A stretch of DNA of 64,000 bases from Halodesulfovibrio aestuarii DSM 17919 = ATCC 29578 (GTDB lineage Bacteria; Desulfobacterota; Desulfovibrionia; Desulfovibrionales; Desulfovibrionaceae). The position numbers and the translations under genes are program-made. Positions 1-9,460 of the stretch are shown here, piece by piece. The first letter of the stretch is position 1. Each line of letters opens with the position of its first letter. The stretch is taken from NCBI RefSeq assembly GCF_000384815.1, contig NZ_ARQF01000017.1, positions 121,874 through 185,873 on the forward strand. The letters run 5' to 3'. The notes below the pieces were generated by a model. The model ran no database searches, had not been told where the DNA came from, and saw only the letters and a program-made list of their open reading frames with translations.

Positions 1-1
1 T

Positions 2-88
2 GCTATCGCGCTAGGCATGGTTCCCGGTTTTGTTGCCGGAATAACCCTTGCCAGAGCTCATAAAGCAAAAAACAATGATGATGAGTAA
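2..88 (+). CDS. C-terminal end of a membrane protein (partial)
   Basis: An open frame enters from the left edge and stops at TAA 86-88. It gives 28 residues that start hydrophobic and Gly-rich (AIALGMVPGFVAGITLARAH) and end in a polar lysine/aspartate tail. That is consistent with a last membrane helix followed by a short cytoplasmic tail. It is followed 12 bases later by a strong terminator, so it is the last gene of its transcript. The family cannot be recognised from so short a piece. Confidence 0.6.
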   Translation, partial: AIALGMVPGFVAGITLARAHKAKNNDDE

Positions 89-100
89 TATCTTTGAATA

Positions 101-140
101 AAAAAGGCTGCCCAGTGTGGATATGGGCAGCCTTTTTTTA
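101..140. terminator. Bidirectional rho-independent terminator
   Basis: GGCTGCCCA (106-114) pairs perfectly with TGGGCAGCC (124-132). A-tract and T-tract flank the stem, so it can stop both the plus-strand gene ending at 88 and the minus-strand chemoreceptor gene ending at 199. Confidence 0.85.
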
Positions 141-198
141 TGTTTAATAAGGGGAAGGGTCAGTCAGGGACTCTTCGGTGACTTGCTTCGGAAGCTGT

Positions 199-2235
199 TT
201 AGGACTTCAATTCGATAACAATGTGCTGAAGTTTCTGAGACAGTTCTGCCAGTTCGTTTACGGCAACGGCGGACTCGCGCATTGCTGAAGCCGTTTCCAT
301 TGCAATACGGTTGATTTCATCTGAACTGCGCCCAATCTGTTCCGAGGTTGCAGATTGTTCTTCACTGGCAGAGGCAATGGAGCGAACCTGATCGGCGTTT
401 GCAATTGCAACGTCAACAATTGATTTGAGAGAGTCTCCAGCTTCGTTTGCAAGTCCTGTAGAGCGAGCAACAACTTCTGAAGCTGTCTGCATTCCCTGAA
501 TATTATCTTTTGATGCAACTTGAATAGCCTGAATGGCTTCTTCAACTTCGCGTGTAGCCTGCATAGTTTTTTCAGCAAGTTTGCGTACTTCGTCCGCAAC
601 TACTGCAAATCCGCGCCCTGCTTCGCCTGCTCGTGCTGCTTCAATTGCGGCGTTTAGTGCCAGCAGGTTTGTTTGATCGGCGATGTCGGTAATCACTGTC
701 ATAACACTGCCGATATCTTCAGCACGTTTTCCAAGGGAGCCGAGGCTTTCAGTAAGACTAACGGAGCGCTTATTTACTTCGTCGATTGATTGAACGACGG
801 AGGAAACAACATTCTGCCCTTCTTCAGCTTTGAGTTTTGTGTCGTCTGCATGTGATGCCGCAGTGGTTGCATTGCGAGCAACTTCAAGCACTGTTGCATT
901 CATTTCTTCAATGGCTGTTGCTGTTTCGCTGGTGCGTTCGAGCTGTAATTCGGCTCCGCGACTGGATTCATCTATCTGAGCAGCAAGTTCAGTGGCAGTG
1001 GTAGTGACATGCTCCACAATGGTTTCCAACTGAGCTGCCGCCTGGAACATGCCTTCACGTTTTGCTTTTTCCGCTTGGAGGCGTGCTTCGTCTGCTTCCT
1101 GCATCGCAACATGCGCGCGTTGTGATTCTTGTTCTGCTTCTGCTGTTTTTTGCTCAGCAGTTGCAATCATCTGGCGCAGATTTGTTGCCATTTTGGTGAG
1201 AGCGCCTGCAAGAGTTCCAATTTCATCACTTCGATCAATATCAAGAACCTGATCTAACGAACCTTGCGCAATACCTTCTGCAAATCGAACGCTTTTAGTA
1301 ATAGCTGCGATAATTTTATGAACGATTAAAAAGACAACAATACCGGTAACTAAAACTACAAGCGCTGCTGTGATCAGGCTAGTATGACGGATGGATGCAA
1401 TTGATGAAAAAATGTCATCAACATTGGTGGAGACGCCAATGCTCCAGCCTGTGATAGGTTCTTTACGGAAGGTAACAATCTTTTTTATACCTTTCCATTC
1501 ATAGTTTATCATGCCGGCTTCTTGAGACACCATTGCCTTGCCCCAGTCGAAATCTGTAGGTTTCATTTTTAAGAGTAAGGTGTTGTCGGGATGTGCGCAT
1601 GCGTATCCTGCTTTTGAAACAAGGAAGGCGTAGCCTGATTCACCTATTTTAATATGGTTGATATATTGTTCAGAGAAAGTACTTAGTTTTATAATACCGA
1701 AAACTGCTCCAACAGTTACATCTCTATCCTTGATTGGAATTGCTACTACAAATACTGGTTTGCCAGTACTTTTGCTTTCTATTGCATCAGAAACTACAGG
1801 AGTACCTTGCATAACTTTTTTAAAGTAATCACGGTTGCTGTAATCTATTTTCCCGACCATGCTAGTATCGGAATACGCAGTGGTGAAGCCTTCTTTGTTT
1901 AGTATCCCTACAGCTTGATAATATGAGTATTCTTTAACTAAATTTTGAAAATAGGCTGTGGCGCGTATATATGCAGATTTATTTAATCCGTCGCTAAGTA
2001 ACGCATTTCTAACCGAATTGTTTTTTGCAGTAATCGTAAGATCTTGTCTAATGTCTTTAACCCATGCTGTTATCTGGGTTTGAAGACTCTTTACGATTTG
2101 TTCAGATTGCTGCAGCATTGTGTTCTTTAAAGTAGATTCTGCTTGTCTGAATGATAAAAAGGAAGCAGTACCCATTCCGACAATAATTATAAGCAGTGTT
2201 GGAACAAGTATTTTTGCCTTTAGATTAAACTTCAT
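199..2235 (-). CDS. Methyl-accepting chemotaxis protein with periplasmic Cache-type sensor
   Basis: A 678-residue chemoreceptor. There is a transmembrane helix at about residues 9-27, a roughly 250-residue periplasmic region with dCache-like features ([44 protein letters not shown]), and a second helix at about 282-306. A HAMP segment follows, then a long coiled-coil signalling domain whose hairpin tip carries the invariant [20 protein letters not shown] block (about 520-545). No C-terminal CheR-binding pentapeptide is visible. The start ATG is preceded by a GGGAGGG ribosome site. It is monocistronic, between two terminators, with a sigma-28-like promoter upstream, and is probably co-regulated with the fliA regulon in this window. 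The Cache domain suggests a small-molecule ligand (amino or carboxylic acid), but the ligand cannot be read from the sequence. Confidence 0.95.
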   Translation of the reverse strand: MKFNLKAKILVPTLLIIIVGMGTASFLSFRQAESTLKNTMLQQSEQIVKSLQTQITAWVKDIRQDLTITAKNNSVRNALLSDGLNKSAYIRATAYFQNLVKEYSYYQAVGILNKEGFTTAYSDTSMVGKIDYSNRDYFKKVMQGTPVVSDAIESKSTGKPVFVVAIPIKDRDVTVGAVFGIIKLSTFSEQYINHIKIGESGYAFLVSKAGYACAHPDNTLLLKMKPTDFDWGKAMVSQEAGMINYEWKGIKKIVTFRKEPITGWSIGVSTNVDDIFSSIASIRHTSLITAALVVLVTGIVVFLIVHKIIAAITKSVRFAEGIAQGSLDQVLDIDRSDEIGTLAGALTKMATNLRQMIATAEQKTAEAEQESQRAHVAMQEADEARLQAEKAKREGMFQAAAQLETIVEHVTTTATELAAQIDESSRGAELQLERTSETATAIEEMNATVLEVARNATTAASHADDTKLKAEEGQNVVSSVVQSIDEVNKRSVSLTESLGSLGKRAEDIGSVMTVITDIADQTNLLALNAAIEAARAGEAGRGFAVVADEVRKLAEKTMQATREVEEAIQAIQVASKDNIQGMQTASEVVARSTGLANEAGDSLKSIVDVAIANADQVRSIASASEEQSATSEQIGRSSDEINRIAMETASAMRESAVAVNELAELSQKLQHIVIELKS

Positions 2236-2316
2236 TGCATCCCTCCCGTGTGGTCGTGTAGTTGTGTGTACGTATGTTTTGGTTTGAATTGGGATTACTA
2301 TGTCCTCATTCTGATC

Positions 2317-2343
2317 ATATCGGTTAACAGTAGAAAAAAATTA
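2317..2343 (-). promoter_or_regulatory. Candidate sigma-28 (FliA) promoter of the chemoreceptor gene
   Basis: On the minus strand TAATTTTT, an 11-base spacer and ACCGATAT match the sigma-28 consensus TAAAGTTT-N11-GCCGATAA at 6/8 and 6/8 positions with exact spacing. It lies about 80 bases upstream of the start codon. Chemoreceptor genes are classical FliA targets and fliA is in this window. Confidence 0.5.
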
Positions 2344-2406
2344 TACTTATATTATTGTGGTGGGTAATTTTGTGCATTGGTGACGTTCAGTTGATACTTT
2401 GCCAAT

Positions 2407-2440
2407 AAAAAAAGGCAGCCTTGGAGGCTGCCTTTTTTTA
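2407..2440. terminator. Terminator between nfnB and the chemoreceptor gene region
   Basis: GGCAGCC (2414-2420) and GGCTGCC (2426-2432) form a stem with a five-base loop, flanked by A7 and T7. It terminates the minus-strand nfn operon, whose stop codon is 20 bases away. Confidence 0.85.
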
Positions 2441-2459
2441 TTGGTATAGATACGTGTCG

Positions 2460-3893
2460 TTAGTCTTCGATGCCGAACCGACGAGCAATTTCACGTGCAG
2501 CCTTTCGGCCTGCACCCATTGCAAGAATAACGGTTGCTGCACCGGTAACGATGTCACCGCCTGCATATACATCAGGAATGGAGGTTTCGTTTGTTTCTTC
2601 GTCTGTTTCGATGTAGCCCCATTTGTTTAACTTTAGATCCGGCTCGTTTTCGAGAAGGATTGGGTTAGGACGGGTGCCAACAGCAATAACAGCGAGGTCT
2701 GTTTCCAGTTCGTATGTTTCGCCTTCAATAGGGAGAGGGCGACAACGGCCTGATTCATCAGGCTCACCCATTTTCATTTTCTGTAATGTTACAGAAGTAA
2801 GGTTGCCTTTTTCGTCACCCTTGAATTCGATAGGATTCGCAAGCACTTCAAGGATAATGCCTTCTTCTACAGCATGTTCAATTTCTTCATGCCTTGCAGG
2901 CATTGCGTCTGCGGTACGTCGGTACACAATATGTACTGTTTCAGCACCAAGACGCTGCGCTGTACGGGCAGCATCCATTGCTACGTTTCCACCACCATAA
3001 ACAGTAACCTTGCGGCCCTTGATGATAGGGGTGTCATAGTCAGGGAATTGGTACGCACGGCCTAAGTTAACACGGGTGAGGTATTCGTTTGCGGAGAAAA
3101 CGCCGCAAAAGTTTTCACCTGGAATATTCAAGAAGCGTGGAAGGCCTGCGCCAACACCGACGAAGATAGCTTTGTAGCCCTGTTCTTTTAAGTCTTCGAT
3201 AGAGAATGTTTTGCCACCGACGTAGTTGGTAACAAAATCAACCTGAAGATCTTTGAGAGCACCAACCTCTTTGGCAACAATGTCTTTTTTCGGCAGACGG
3301 AATTCTGGAATGCCGTAAACGAGTACGCCGCCTACTTCGTGAAGAGCTTCGAATACAGTTACTTTGCAGCCTCGGCTGGCAAGGTAACCGGCAACAGTGA
3401 GACTGGAGGGGCCGGAGCCGATACAGGCAACTTTTTTCTCTTCATCAATATACGGACATTCAGGCTTAGCACTGATGAGGTCACACGCATCCATGTACAT
3501 GTACTCATCTGCTACAAAGCGTTCCAGGCGGCCGATAGCAATTGGCTGCCCTTTAGCATTGAGGATACACGCGCCTTCACACTGAATCTCCTGTGGGCAA
3601 ACGCGCCCACAGACAGCCGGGAGGCTGTTGGTGCTTTTGATAACGGCGTAGGCTTTTTCAACATCGCCTTTAACAAGTTCTGCAATAAAGTCTGCAATTG
3701 GAACCTGTACAGGGCAGCCTTGAACGCATTTAGGTTTTTTACAATGCAGACAGCGTGAAGCTTCCTGCATTGCCATTTCTTTGGTGTAACCAAGGGCTAC
3801 TTCTTTAAAATTGCGGGCGCGTTCACCTGCCGGCTGGTTAGGCATTGGTACGCGAGGGGCGATTGTCTTTTTAGTTTTGCTACTTGTTGTCAT
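2460..3893 (-). CDS. nfnB: NfnB: large subunit of NADH-dependent ferredoxin:NADP+ oxidoreductase (GltD-like)
   Basis: This is a 477-residue flavoprotein of the glutamate-synthase small-subunit / NfnB family. The N-terminal cysteine-rich part (CLHCKKPKCVQGCP, then VCGRVCPQEIQCEGAC) holds two [4Fe-4S] clusters. Two dinucleotide-binding folds follow: CIGSGPSSLTVAGYLASRG for FAD and VYGGGNVAMDAARTAQRLG for NADP(H). The C-terminal GTRPNPIL and YAGGDIVTGAATVI motifs are typical of the family. I chose the internal ATG at 3893 because it has an AGGTG ribosome site and overlaps nfnA by 14 bases, the usual translational coupling. With NfnA it forms the bifurcating transhydrogenase known from Clostridium, Thermotoga and Desulfovibrio relatives. 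The older name SudA (sulfide dehydrogenase) refers to the same family. No large GltB subunit lies nearby, which argues against glutamate synthase. Confidence 0.88.
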   Translation of the reverse strand: MTTSSKTKKTIAPRVPMPNQPAGERARNFKEVALGYTKEMAMQEASRCLHCKKPKCVQGCPVQVPIADFIAELVKGDVEKAYAVIKSTNSLPAVCGRVCPQEIQCEGACILNAKGQPIAIGRLERFVADEYMYMDACDLISAKPECPYIDEEKKVACIGSGPSSLTVAGYLASRGCKVTVFEALHEVGGVLVYGIPEFRLPKKDIVAKEVGALKDLQVDFVTNYVGGKTFSIEDLKEQGYKAIFVGVGAGLPRFLNIPGENFCGVFSANEYLTRVNLGRAYQFPDYDTPIIKGRKVTVYGGGNVAMDAARTAQRLGAETVHIVYRRTADAMPARHEEIEHAVEEGIILEVLANPIEFKGDEKGNLTSVTLQKMKMGEPDESGRCRPLPIEGETYELETDLAVIAVGTRPNPILLENEPDLKLNKWGYIETDEETNETSIPDVYAGGDIVTGAATVILAMGAGRKAAREIARRFGIED

Positions 3894-4728
3894 TACACTT
3901 GCACCTGCAGTGATGTTCGAAAGATTCTTTTTCCAGGCTGGAGAATGCAGCCAATCTCTGTCGTAATTCACCAAAATCTACCTTGTGACCGTCAAATTCA
4001 GGACCGTCTACACAAGCAAATTTGGTTTCTCCGCCAACAGTAACCCGGCAGGCACCACACATGCCAACGCCGTCCACCATAATGGAGTTGAGGCTTACAG
4101 TGGTAGGAGTACCAAATGGTTCGGTAGTTTTAGATACAGCAGCCATCATCGGCACAGGGCCAACAGCTACCACTTCGATAACAGAGTCATCTTTTTCAAG
4201 ACGTTCTTTCAACAGGTCAGTAACAAGGCCGTGATGGCCATAGGAACCGTCATCAGTAGAGATGAGAACTTCCGGACAGAACTCTTTAAGTTCTTTTTCA
4301 AACAACAAGAGGTCTTTAGTACGGGCACCAATGATAGCAACGACATGGTTGCCGGCTTGGTGGTGACCCTTAGCAATATGATGCATAGCAGCAATTCCGG
4401 TACCGCCACCAACACAGATAACTGTGCCGCCAGTGTGCAGTTGGGTTGCTTTTCCGAGTGGGCCACAAAGGTCGAGAATTTCATCACCTTCGTTCAACTC
4501 TTCGAGTAACGCTGTGGATTTGCCGAGTACGAGATATACAATAGTGATGGTACCGTTTTCAGTGTCAGTGTCAGCAATTGTAAGTGGAATACGTTCGCCA
4601 TGCTCCGTAACACGTAAGATAACAAAGTTGCCGGGCTTGGCTTTTGCCGCAATATGCGGTGCATCAATAACCAGCTTGCTGGTTTGTCCTGGGATTAACT
4701 GTTCTTTTTTGAGAATTTTATTAGCCAT
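3880..4728 (-). CDS. nfnA: NfnA: FAD/[2Fe-2S] subunit of ferredoxin:NADP+ oxidoreductase (SudB-like)
   Basis: This is a 282-residue ferredoxin-NADP reductase-fold protein. An N-terminal FAD-binding barrel is followed by a nucleotide-binding region (GGTVICVGGGTGIAAMHHIA). A C-terminal [2Fe-2S] segment, DGVGMCGACRVTVGGETKFAC, is like that of dihydroorotate dehydrogenase electron transfer subunits. The last residues carry extra cysteines (HHCRCKC). In the NfnAB complex this subunit binds NAD(H). The start at 4728 has AGG seven bases upstream; the in-frame ATG at 4734 is an alternative. It is first gene of a two-gene operon with nfnB. The long leader upstream contains two strong hairpins. Confidence 0.88.
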   Translation of the reverse strand: MANKILKKEQLIPGQTSKLVIDAPHIAAKAKPGNFVILRVTEHGERIPLTIADTDTENGTITIVYLVLGKSTALLEELNEGDEILDLCGPLGKATQLHTGGTVICVGGGTGIAAMHHIAKGHHQAGNHVVAIIGARTKDLLLFEKELKEFCPEVLISTDDGSYGHHGLVTDLLKERLEKDDSVIEVVAVGPVPMMAAVSKTTEPFGTPTTVSLNSIMVDGVGMCGACRVTVGGETKFACVDGPEFDGHKVDFGELRQRLAAFSSLEKESFEHHCRCKCNDNK

Positions 4729-4734
4729 AATCAT

Positions 4735-5384
4735 ACCTGTTCCGCTGGTGAGAATATACAGCGACAGCGGAAATGTTAGTGCGTTGAAGCGCATGTCAGC
4801 CTTGGGAAAAGACCGAGCAGATTGCAGCCGATTACAGTACGTATCGGGGACCTAGAACAATGGTCGTTTAGTGTCATCTGGTAGATAGCTGTGAACAAAG
4901 ACGTAATAAACCCCTGACAAGTATCATTATGCCATGATGTTACAGCTCGGTGCGGTTTGAAATGTGAGGGGGAGTCCCCAAAAGCACCGGACTAACTATA
5001 CGACGTGCAGCAAGATAAATATTCTCCTAACACGGCATTCCCAAACTAGTGAAGTACTAAGATGCACCTCAAAAAAATGAACAGCATTAACAGTGTAAGT
5101 TGCCGTGGATATAGAATAACGCCTTCTCTGTAAAAAATGCACAGTATGGCTGTATTGTTTTTTTACGACAGCATACGCTATTCTCGGATATGGTTTGTAA
5201 ATGTGCTGCTCAGGATTACTCCAGAGCAGCACTGTTGTGGTTTACATAGTCGACCAACGAATGATGTTGTTATCCGGTCTTATGTATACTTTATGGCACA
5301 ACACATATTGATTTTGTTCTCAAACGGGATAGTCTTGTGCGCGTTTCAGCACAAGCAAGGCTCTTTTTTGCTGAAAATTACCAA
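4735..5384. other. 650-base intergenic region between fumB and nfnA, no gene recognised
   Basis: The two small open frames here (4996-5232 minus, 5137-5397 plus) have no ribosome sites and unconvincing composition. Two clear hairpins are present. CGGTGC (4948-4953) pairs with GCACCG (4984-4989) around a GGGGA/TCCCC mini-stem. GTGCTGCTC (5203-5211) pairs with GAGCAGCAC (5224-5232) with inner GGA/TCC and loop TTAC. Neither has a T-tract. Either could belong to the nfn leader or to the 3' end of the fum transcript. Confidence 0.5.
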
Positions 5385-5930
5385 CTATAAATCATAGTTC
5401 GGTTTAGCGTACTGCTCATTGCCGTATGAATCGTTTACTACAAGCAGCGGAAACTTGGTCACTTTCAGTTTGCGGATTGCTTCAGGACCCAAGTCTTCAA
5501 AAGCGATTACTTCGGCCTCATCAATACATTGTGACAGAAGTGCTCCTGCTCCGCCTGTTGCACCAAAATATACACCTGTATGTTCTTCCAGTGTCTTACG
5601 CACCTCTGCGTTACGTTTGCCTTTTCCGATAGTGGCTTTTACACCGAGGCGATACAGGCGCGGAGCATAGGCATCCATACGATAACTTGTGGTTGGACCA
5701 GCCGAACCGATAGGGCGTCCTTCCGGTGCAGGGCTTGGCCCGACATAATAAATAACTGCACCTTGCAGGTCGAATGGTAAATTTTCACCTTTGTCGAGCA
5801 TGTCGCACAAACGCTTATGTGCTGCGTCACGGGCTGTGTAGATAGTGCCTGTAAGCTTTACTACATCACCTGCTTTGAGCTTTTTTATATCTTCATCACA
5901 TAACGGGGCTGTCAGTTCGTAGGTAGCCAT
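5385..5930 (-). CDS. fumB: Class I fumarate hydratase, beta (C-terminal) subunit
   Basis: A 181-residue protein of the fumarase C-terminal domain family, which builds the swivel half of two-subunit [4Fe-4S] fumarases. Diagnostic stretches are LKAGDVVKLTGTIYTARDAA, YYVGPSPAPEGRPIGSAGPT and GATGGAGALL. The start at 5930 follows GGAGG at a good distance. Its A is the last base of the alpha-subunit stop codon (TAATG), so the subunits are translationally coupled. It is last gene of the frd-fum operon. The symbol follows two-subunit usage and does not mean the E. coli single-chain FumB. Confidence 0.93.
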   Translation of the reverse strand: MATYELTAPLCDEDIKKLKAGDVVKLTGTIYTARDAAHKRLCDMLDKGENLPFDLQGAVIYYVGPSPAPEGRPIGSAGPTTSYRMDAYAPRLYRLGVKATIGKGKRNAEVRKTLEEHTGVYFGATGGAGALLSQCIDEAEVIAFEDLGPEAIRKLKVTKFPLLVVNDSYGNEQYAKPNYDL

Positions 5931-6766
5931 TAGATTTCGACCTCCTTGATGCGTGAGGAATGACACTGAACGTTTACAGCAAGCGGCAGACTTGCAATAT
6001 GGCACGGGCGCATTTCAATTTTTACACCGAGGCTTGTTGTTTTACCGCCAAGTCCCATAGGGCCGATGCCGAGCTTGTTTATTTCAGCAAGCAGTTCTTC
6101 TTCCATTGCCGCCAACTCCGGATCGGGGTTTGGCTCGCTCAGCGGGCGGAATAGTGCTTTTTTCGCTAAGGTCGGGGCAAGATCGAAAGTTCCGCCGATA
6201 CCGACACCGACAATAGTAGGTGGGCATGGGTTCGGGCCTGCTTCTGCCATACGTCGTACGACAAATTCCTTAATGCCTTCCCATCCCTGTGCAGGGGTGA
6301 GCATCGTGCAACGGGACATGTTTTCAGAGCCACCGCCCTTTGCCATATGTTTGATGTTGATTTTGTCACCCGGAACAATGTCTACATGGACAACTGCCGG
6401 CGAATTATCCCCAGTGTTGGCTCGGGTAAGTGGATGACATAAGGATTTGCGGAGCAGGCCTTTGTCATACCCTTCGGTCATTGCGTTGTTGATAATTTCA
6501 ATAAGGTTTCCTTCAACATGAACCTGATCACCAAGTTCTACAAAGAAAACGCCTACTCCAGTATCCTGACACAATGGAAGTCCGGAACTTGCAGCAAGCT
6601 CTGCGTTTTCCAGTAATTGCCCAAGGATTTCACGTGCCGATGCGGAGTCTTCATTTTCTCTCGCGTCTGCAATTGCCTGCTTTACGTCTTCCGGCAGGTA
6701 ACGCGCAGCGGTTAAAACAAGGTTTACCACTGCGTCATGAATAATTTCAGCTTTAATGGTTCTCAT
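5930..6766 (-). CDS. fumA: Class I fumarate hydratase, alpha (N-terminal) subunit
   Basis: A 278-residue Fe-S catalytic subunit that reversibly hydrates fumarate to malate. The likely cluster-ligand cysteines sit in GLPLCQDTGVGVFF, GGGSENMSRCTMLTP and GPNPCPPTIVGVGIGGTFD, all conserved in the family. Length is normal for split fumarases. The ATG overlaps the end of frdB by 14 bases. Placement behind fumarate reductase makes one transcript that converts malate to fumarate to succinate, the reductive arm of the citric acid cycle, or the reverse direction. Confidence 0.94.
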   Translation of the reverse strand: MRTIKAEIIHDAVVNLVLTAARYLPEDVKQAIADARENEDSASAREILGQLLENAELAASSGLPLCQDTGVGVFFVELGDQVHVEGNLIEIINNAMTEGYDKGLLRKSLCHPLTRANTGDNSPAVVHVDIVPGDKINIKHMAKGGGSENMSRCTMLTPAQGWEGIKEFVVRRMAEAGPNPCPPTIVGVGIGGTFDLAPTLAKKALFRPLSEPNPDPELAAMEEELLAEINKLGIGPMGLGGKTTSLGVKIEMRPCHIASLPLAVNVQCHSSRIKEVEI

Positions 6767-7541
6767 GACAACATCCCTTATGAGAGAGTTTATTAATCAG
6801 CGTCTTTGGCAGAATACCTTTTACGGAGTGCAGAGCCAGCATGCGGCGCATAATGCCGAGCTGATCCTGCAAAGGAATATGTTTAGGGCAGACATCTTCA
6901 CAGGCTAGCAGCCCCATACAGCCGAACACGCCTTGATCGTTGCCGATTACTTCGTAGTAGTTTTCCGCGTTTCTTTCATCTCTAGGATCTAAATAGAAGC
7001 GGGCAACACGGACGATGGCGGCTGCGCCAAGGAAGTCCGGACGCATACGTGCTGTACCGCATGCAGAGATGCAGCAGCCGCATTCTACACATCGATCAAG
7101 CTCGAAGATTTCATTCGCAAGGGAGTTTTCCATGCGTGCTTCTTCCTGCGTTGGATCAAAATGTTCATGGTCGTTATGTACCCATGCTTCAATGCGTGTT
7201 CCTGCGTCACGGAACCATACTCCTGTATCAACAGAAAGGTCACCGATGAGTTTAAATATCGGCAACGGATGCAGTACAATATGTTCCGGCAGATCTTTTG
7301 TCTGCGTATGACAAGCAAGACCGGGCCGCCCGTTTATAACCATGCCGCAGGAGCCGCAGATACCAGCGCGGCAGCAGAAATCAAACTGCAATGTCGCGTC
7401 GCGAGTATCACGGATGATATTCAGCGCGATAAACAGGGTCATGGAATCATATTCATCAATGTAGAACGATTCCATGTGCGGTTCGGAACTTGGATCAAGC
7501 GGGTTGTAACGGAATATTTCGATATGGAGACGTCGGCTCAT
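6753..7541 (-). CDS. frdB: Fumarate reductase / succinate dehydrogenase iron-sulfur subunit
   Basis: 262 residues with the standard three clusters. [2Fe-2S]: CCRAGICGSCGMVINGRPGL and the following AC. Second cluster: CVECGCCISACGTARM. Third: CMGLLACEDVCPKHIPLQ. It transfers electrons between the haem-bearing FrdC and the flavin of FrdA on the membrane face. The start lies 11 bases downstream of the frdA stop. Together with the cytochrome b subunit this resembles the quinol:fumarate reductase of Wolinella and Desulfovibrio. Direction in vivo cannot be decided from sequence. Confidence 0.95.
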   Translation of the reverse strand: MSRRLHIEIFRYNPLDPSSEPHMESFYIDEYDSMTLFIALNIIRDTRDATLQFDFCCRAGICGSCGMVINGRPGLACHTQTKDLPEHIVLHPLPIFKLIGDLSVDTGVWFRDAGTRIEAWVHNDHEHFDPTQEEARMENSLANEIFELDRCVECGCCISACGTARMRPDFLGAAAIVRVARFYLDPRDERNAENYYEVIGNDQGVFGCMGLLACEDVCPKHIPLQDQLGIMRRMLALHSVKGILPKTLINKLSHKGCCHENH

Positions 7542-7552
7542 AAGTCACTCCC

Positions 7553-9442
7553 TTACTTTTTTTCTTCCGCAGGTGCGGCATTGTCGGATGCTTTTTTCTC
7601 AGGGACACGAAGCTTTTCAGCTGGAATATCGGCCTGAATGATCTTTCCGCCGCCGTATCCGCGTTCTCCTGGAGGGATTTCAAAGTAAGGTGAGGCATCT
7701 TCGTACTTGAGAGTCGGCAGGGAATCGCCTTTTTCCCAGTATGCCAGCGTGCGGTTGAGCCAATCTTTATCGTTACGTTCGGGATAATCATCACGCGTGT
7801 GTGCGCCGCGGGACTCAGTGCGCTTAAGTGCGCCCAATGCGGTACATTGTGCAAGTTTGATCATGCCGGGGATACGCAAGGCTAACGAAATTTCCGGATT
7901 AAACCCGATGGTGCTGCCTTGCAGACCTATGTTCTTAGAACGCGCGTAGAGTTCCTCCAGTTTGTCCACTGCGGTCTGCAGGTCCTTACCATTACGGAAG
8001 ATTCCTACGTAGTCCATCATTATGTGTTGCATTTCATCACGCAAGGTGATGGCGCTTTCTTTTCCAGAATTACCGGCAAGGTTTTTAATGCGTTCTTCAG
8101 TTTTTATGTAGGCATCTCGCACAGCACTTTGTTTGAAATCAACAGCGTGTCCTTGAAGGAATTCCACTATTTTTTTACCAACGTAGCGGCCAGCCACAAC
8201 AGTTTCTGCAAGAGAGTTTCCGCCAAGCCTGTTGAACCCATGCATGTCCCAGCATGCTGCTTCACCTGCTGCGAATAGCCCTGTAAGACCGTAAGCTGCA
8301 CCATCTTTGTTGGTGCGTACGCCCCCCATGGAATAATGCTGAGTCGGGCGAACCGGAATGAGATCGGTGATTGGATTCACACCAAGGAAGCTGGTGCAGA
8401 TATCGTATACTTCGCGGAGCTTTGTTGTGATGTGCTTTTCGCCAAGGTGGCGGATGTCGAGCCATAGATGGTCGCCATATGGAGATTTAACACCAAAGCC
8501 TTTTGCCATGTGTTCCTGCATACGGCGGGAAACGACATCACGGGAGGCCAGTTCTGCTTTTTCCGGTTCATAATCAGGCATAAAACGGTATTCGTTTATG
8601 TCGAGAAGCGTGCCGCCGTCACCTCGGCAGCCTTCTGTTACAAGGATATCTGTAGGTACGGTTCCTGTAGGGTGAAACTGGATGGCTTCCATGTTACCCA
8701 GAGGAACCAGCCCTGTGTCCAGTGCTGTAATCTGGCCGCCGCCGTCACAGATAACTGCGTTGGTTGTTGCCTTGTAGATACGTCCGTATCCGCCTGTAGC
8801 TATGAGAGTGGCTGTTGCGAAATACGCCATAAGCTCTCCGGTGCGCAGGCAACGGACAATGGCACCTATGCAGTTTTCGCCGTCGTGGATAAGAGCTTCT
8901 GCCTGTGCCCGGTCATGAATATTGACATTGTATCGTAGACACATGGAGTCGAGCGTATTGAGAACAGAGCGGCCTGTACCGTCTGCTGTGTAACAGGTTC
9001 GCCATTTAGCAGTGCCGCCGAAGGCTCTGGCGTGGATGAGGCCGTGCTTTTCTTTGCTTTCTACTGCCTCAAACGGTTTGCCGCCTTTGTAATATGTTGC
9101 AGGGCCTTGTTCAACACGGTTCCAAGGTACTCCCCAGTGGGCAACTTCGCGCATCACAATCGGGGCTGTATCCGCAAAAATTCTGGCAACTTCCTGATCA
9201 CATCCCCAGTCTGAACCTTTAACGGTATCTGCAAAGTGGATATCCGGAGAATCTCCTTCACCCATAACGCAGTTGCCGAGAGCCGCCTGCATTCCGCCCT
9301 GAGCGGCAGAGGAGTGGGAACGGCGCGGCGGAACAATAGAAAGACAGGTTGTATTAAATCCGGCTTTGGCAGCTTCAACAGCTACACGTTCTCCGGCAAG
9401 TCCTGCGCCAATGCATAATAAGTCGGTGTAGAAAATCTGCAT
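7553..9442 (-). CDS. frdA: Fumarate reductase / succinate dehydrogenase flavoprotein subunit
   Basis: A 629-residue catalytic flavoprotein. The FAD-binding N-terminus reads LCIGAGLAGERVAVEAAKAG. The flavin-attachment/substrate region is SHSSAAQGGMQAALGN, where the histidine is the expected covalent FAD site. Later family signatures are HPTGTVPTDILVTEGCRGDG, RPTQHYSMGGVRTNKDG and FAAGEAACWDMHGFNRLGGN. The C-terminal tail is Lys/Glu-rich and probably disordered. It is second gene of the operon. Confidence 0.96.
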   Translation of the reverse strand: MQIFYTDLLCIGAGLAGERVAVEAAKAGFNTTCLSIVPPRRSHSSAAQGGMQAALGNCVMGEGDSPDIHFADTVKGSDWGCDQEVARIFADTAPIVMREVAHWGVPWNRVEQGPATYYKGGKPFEAVESKEKHGLIHARAFGGTAKWRTCYTADGTGRSVLNTLDSMCLRYNVNIHDRAQAEALIHDGENCIGAIVRCLRTGELMAYFATATLIATGGYGRIYKATTNAVICDGGGQITALDTGLVPLGNMEAIQFHPTGTVPTDILVTEGCRGDGGTLLDINEYRFMPDYEPEKAELASRDVVSRRMQEHMAKGFGVKSPYGDHLWLDIRHLGEKHITTKLREVYDICTSFLGVNPITDLIPVRPTQHYSMGGVRTNKDGAAYGLTGLFAAGEAACWDMHGFNRLGGNSLAETVVAGRYVGKKIVEFLQGHAVDFKQSAVRDAYIKTEERIKNLAGNSGKESAITLRDEMQHIMMDYVGIFRNGKDLQTAVDKLEELYARSKNIGLQGSTIGFNPEISLALRIPGMIKLAQCTALGALKRTESRGAHTRDDYPERNDKDWLNRTLAYWEKGDSLPTLKYEDASPYFEIPPGERGYGGGKIIQADIPAEKLRVPEKKASDNAAPAEEKK

Positions 9443-9460
9443 AAGAATGTTCCTTCTAGC

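Noticed and set aside
2460..3893. Annotation as glutamate synthase small subunit
   Set aside because: No large GltB subunit is near, while the overlapping upstream gene encodes the NfnA/SudB partner, so Nfn is the better call.
4996..5397. Two small frames (minus 4996-5232, plus 5137-5397) between nfnA and fumB
   Set aside because: They overlap each other and a strong hairpin, lack ribosome sites, and one runs into the fumB stop.
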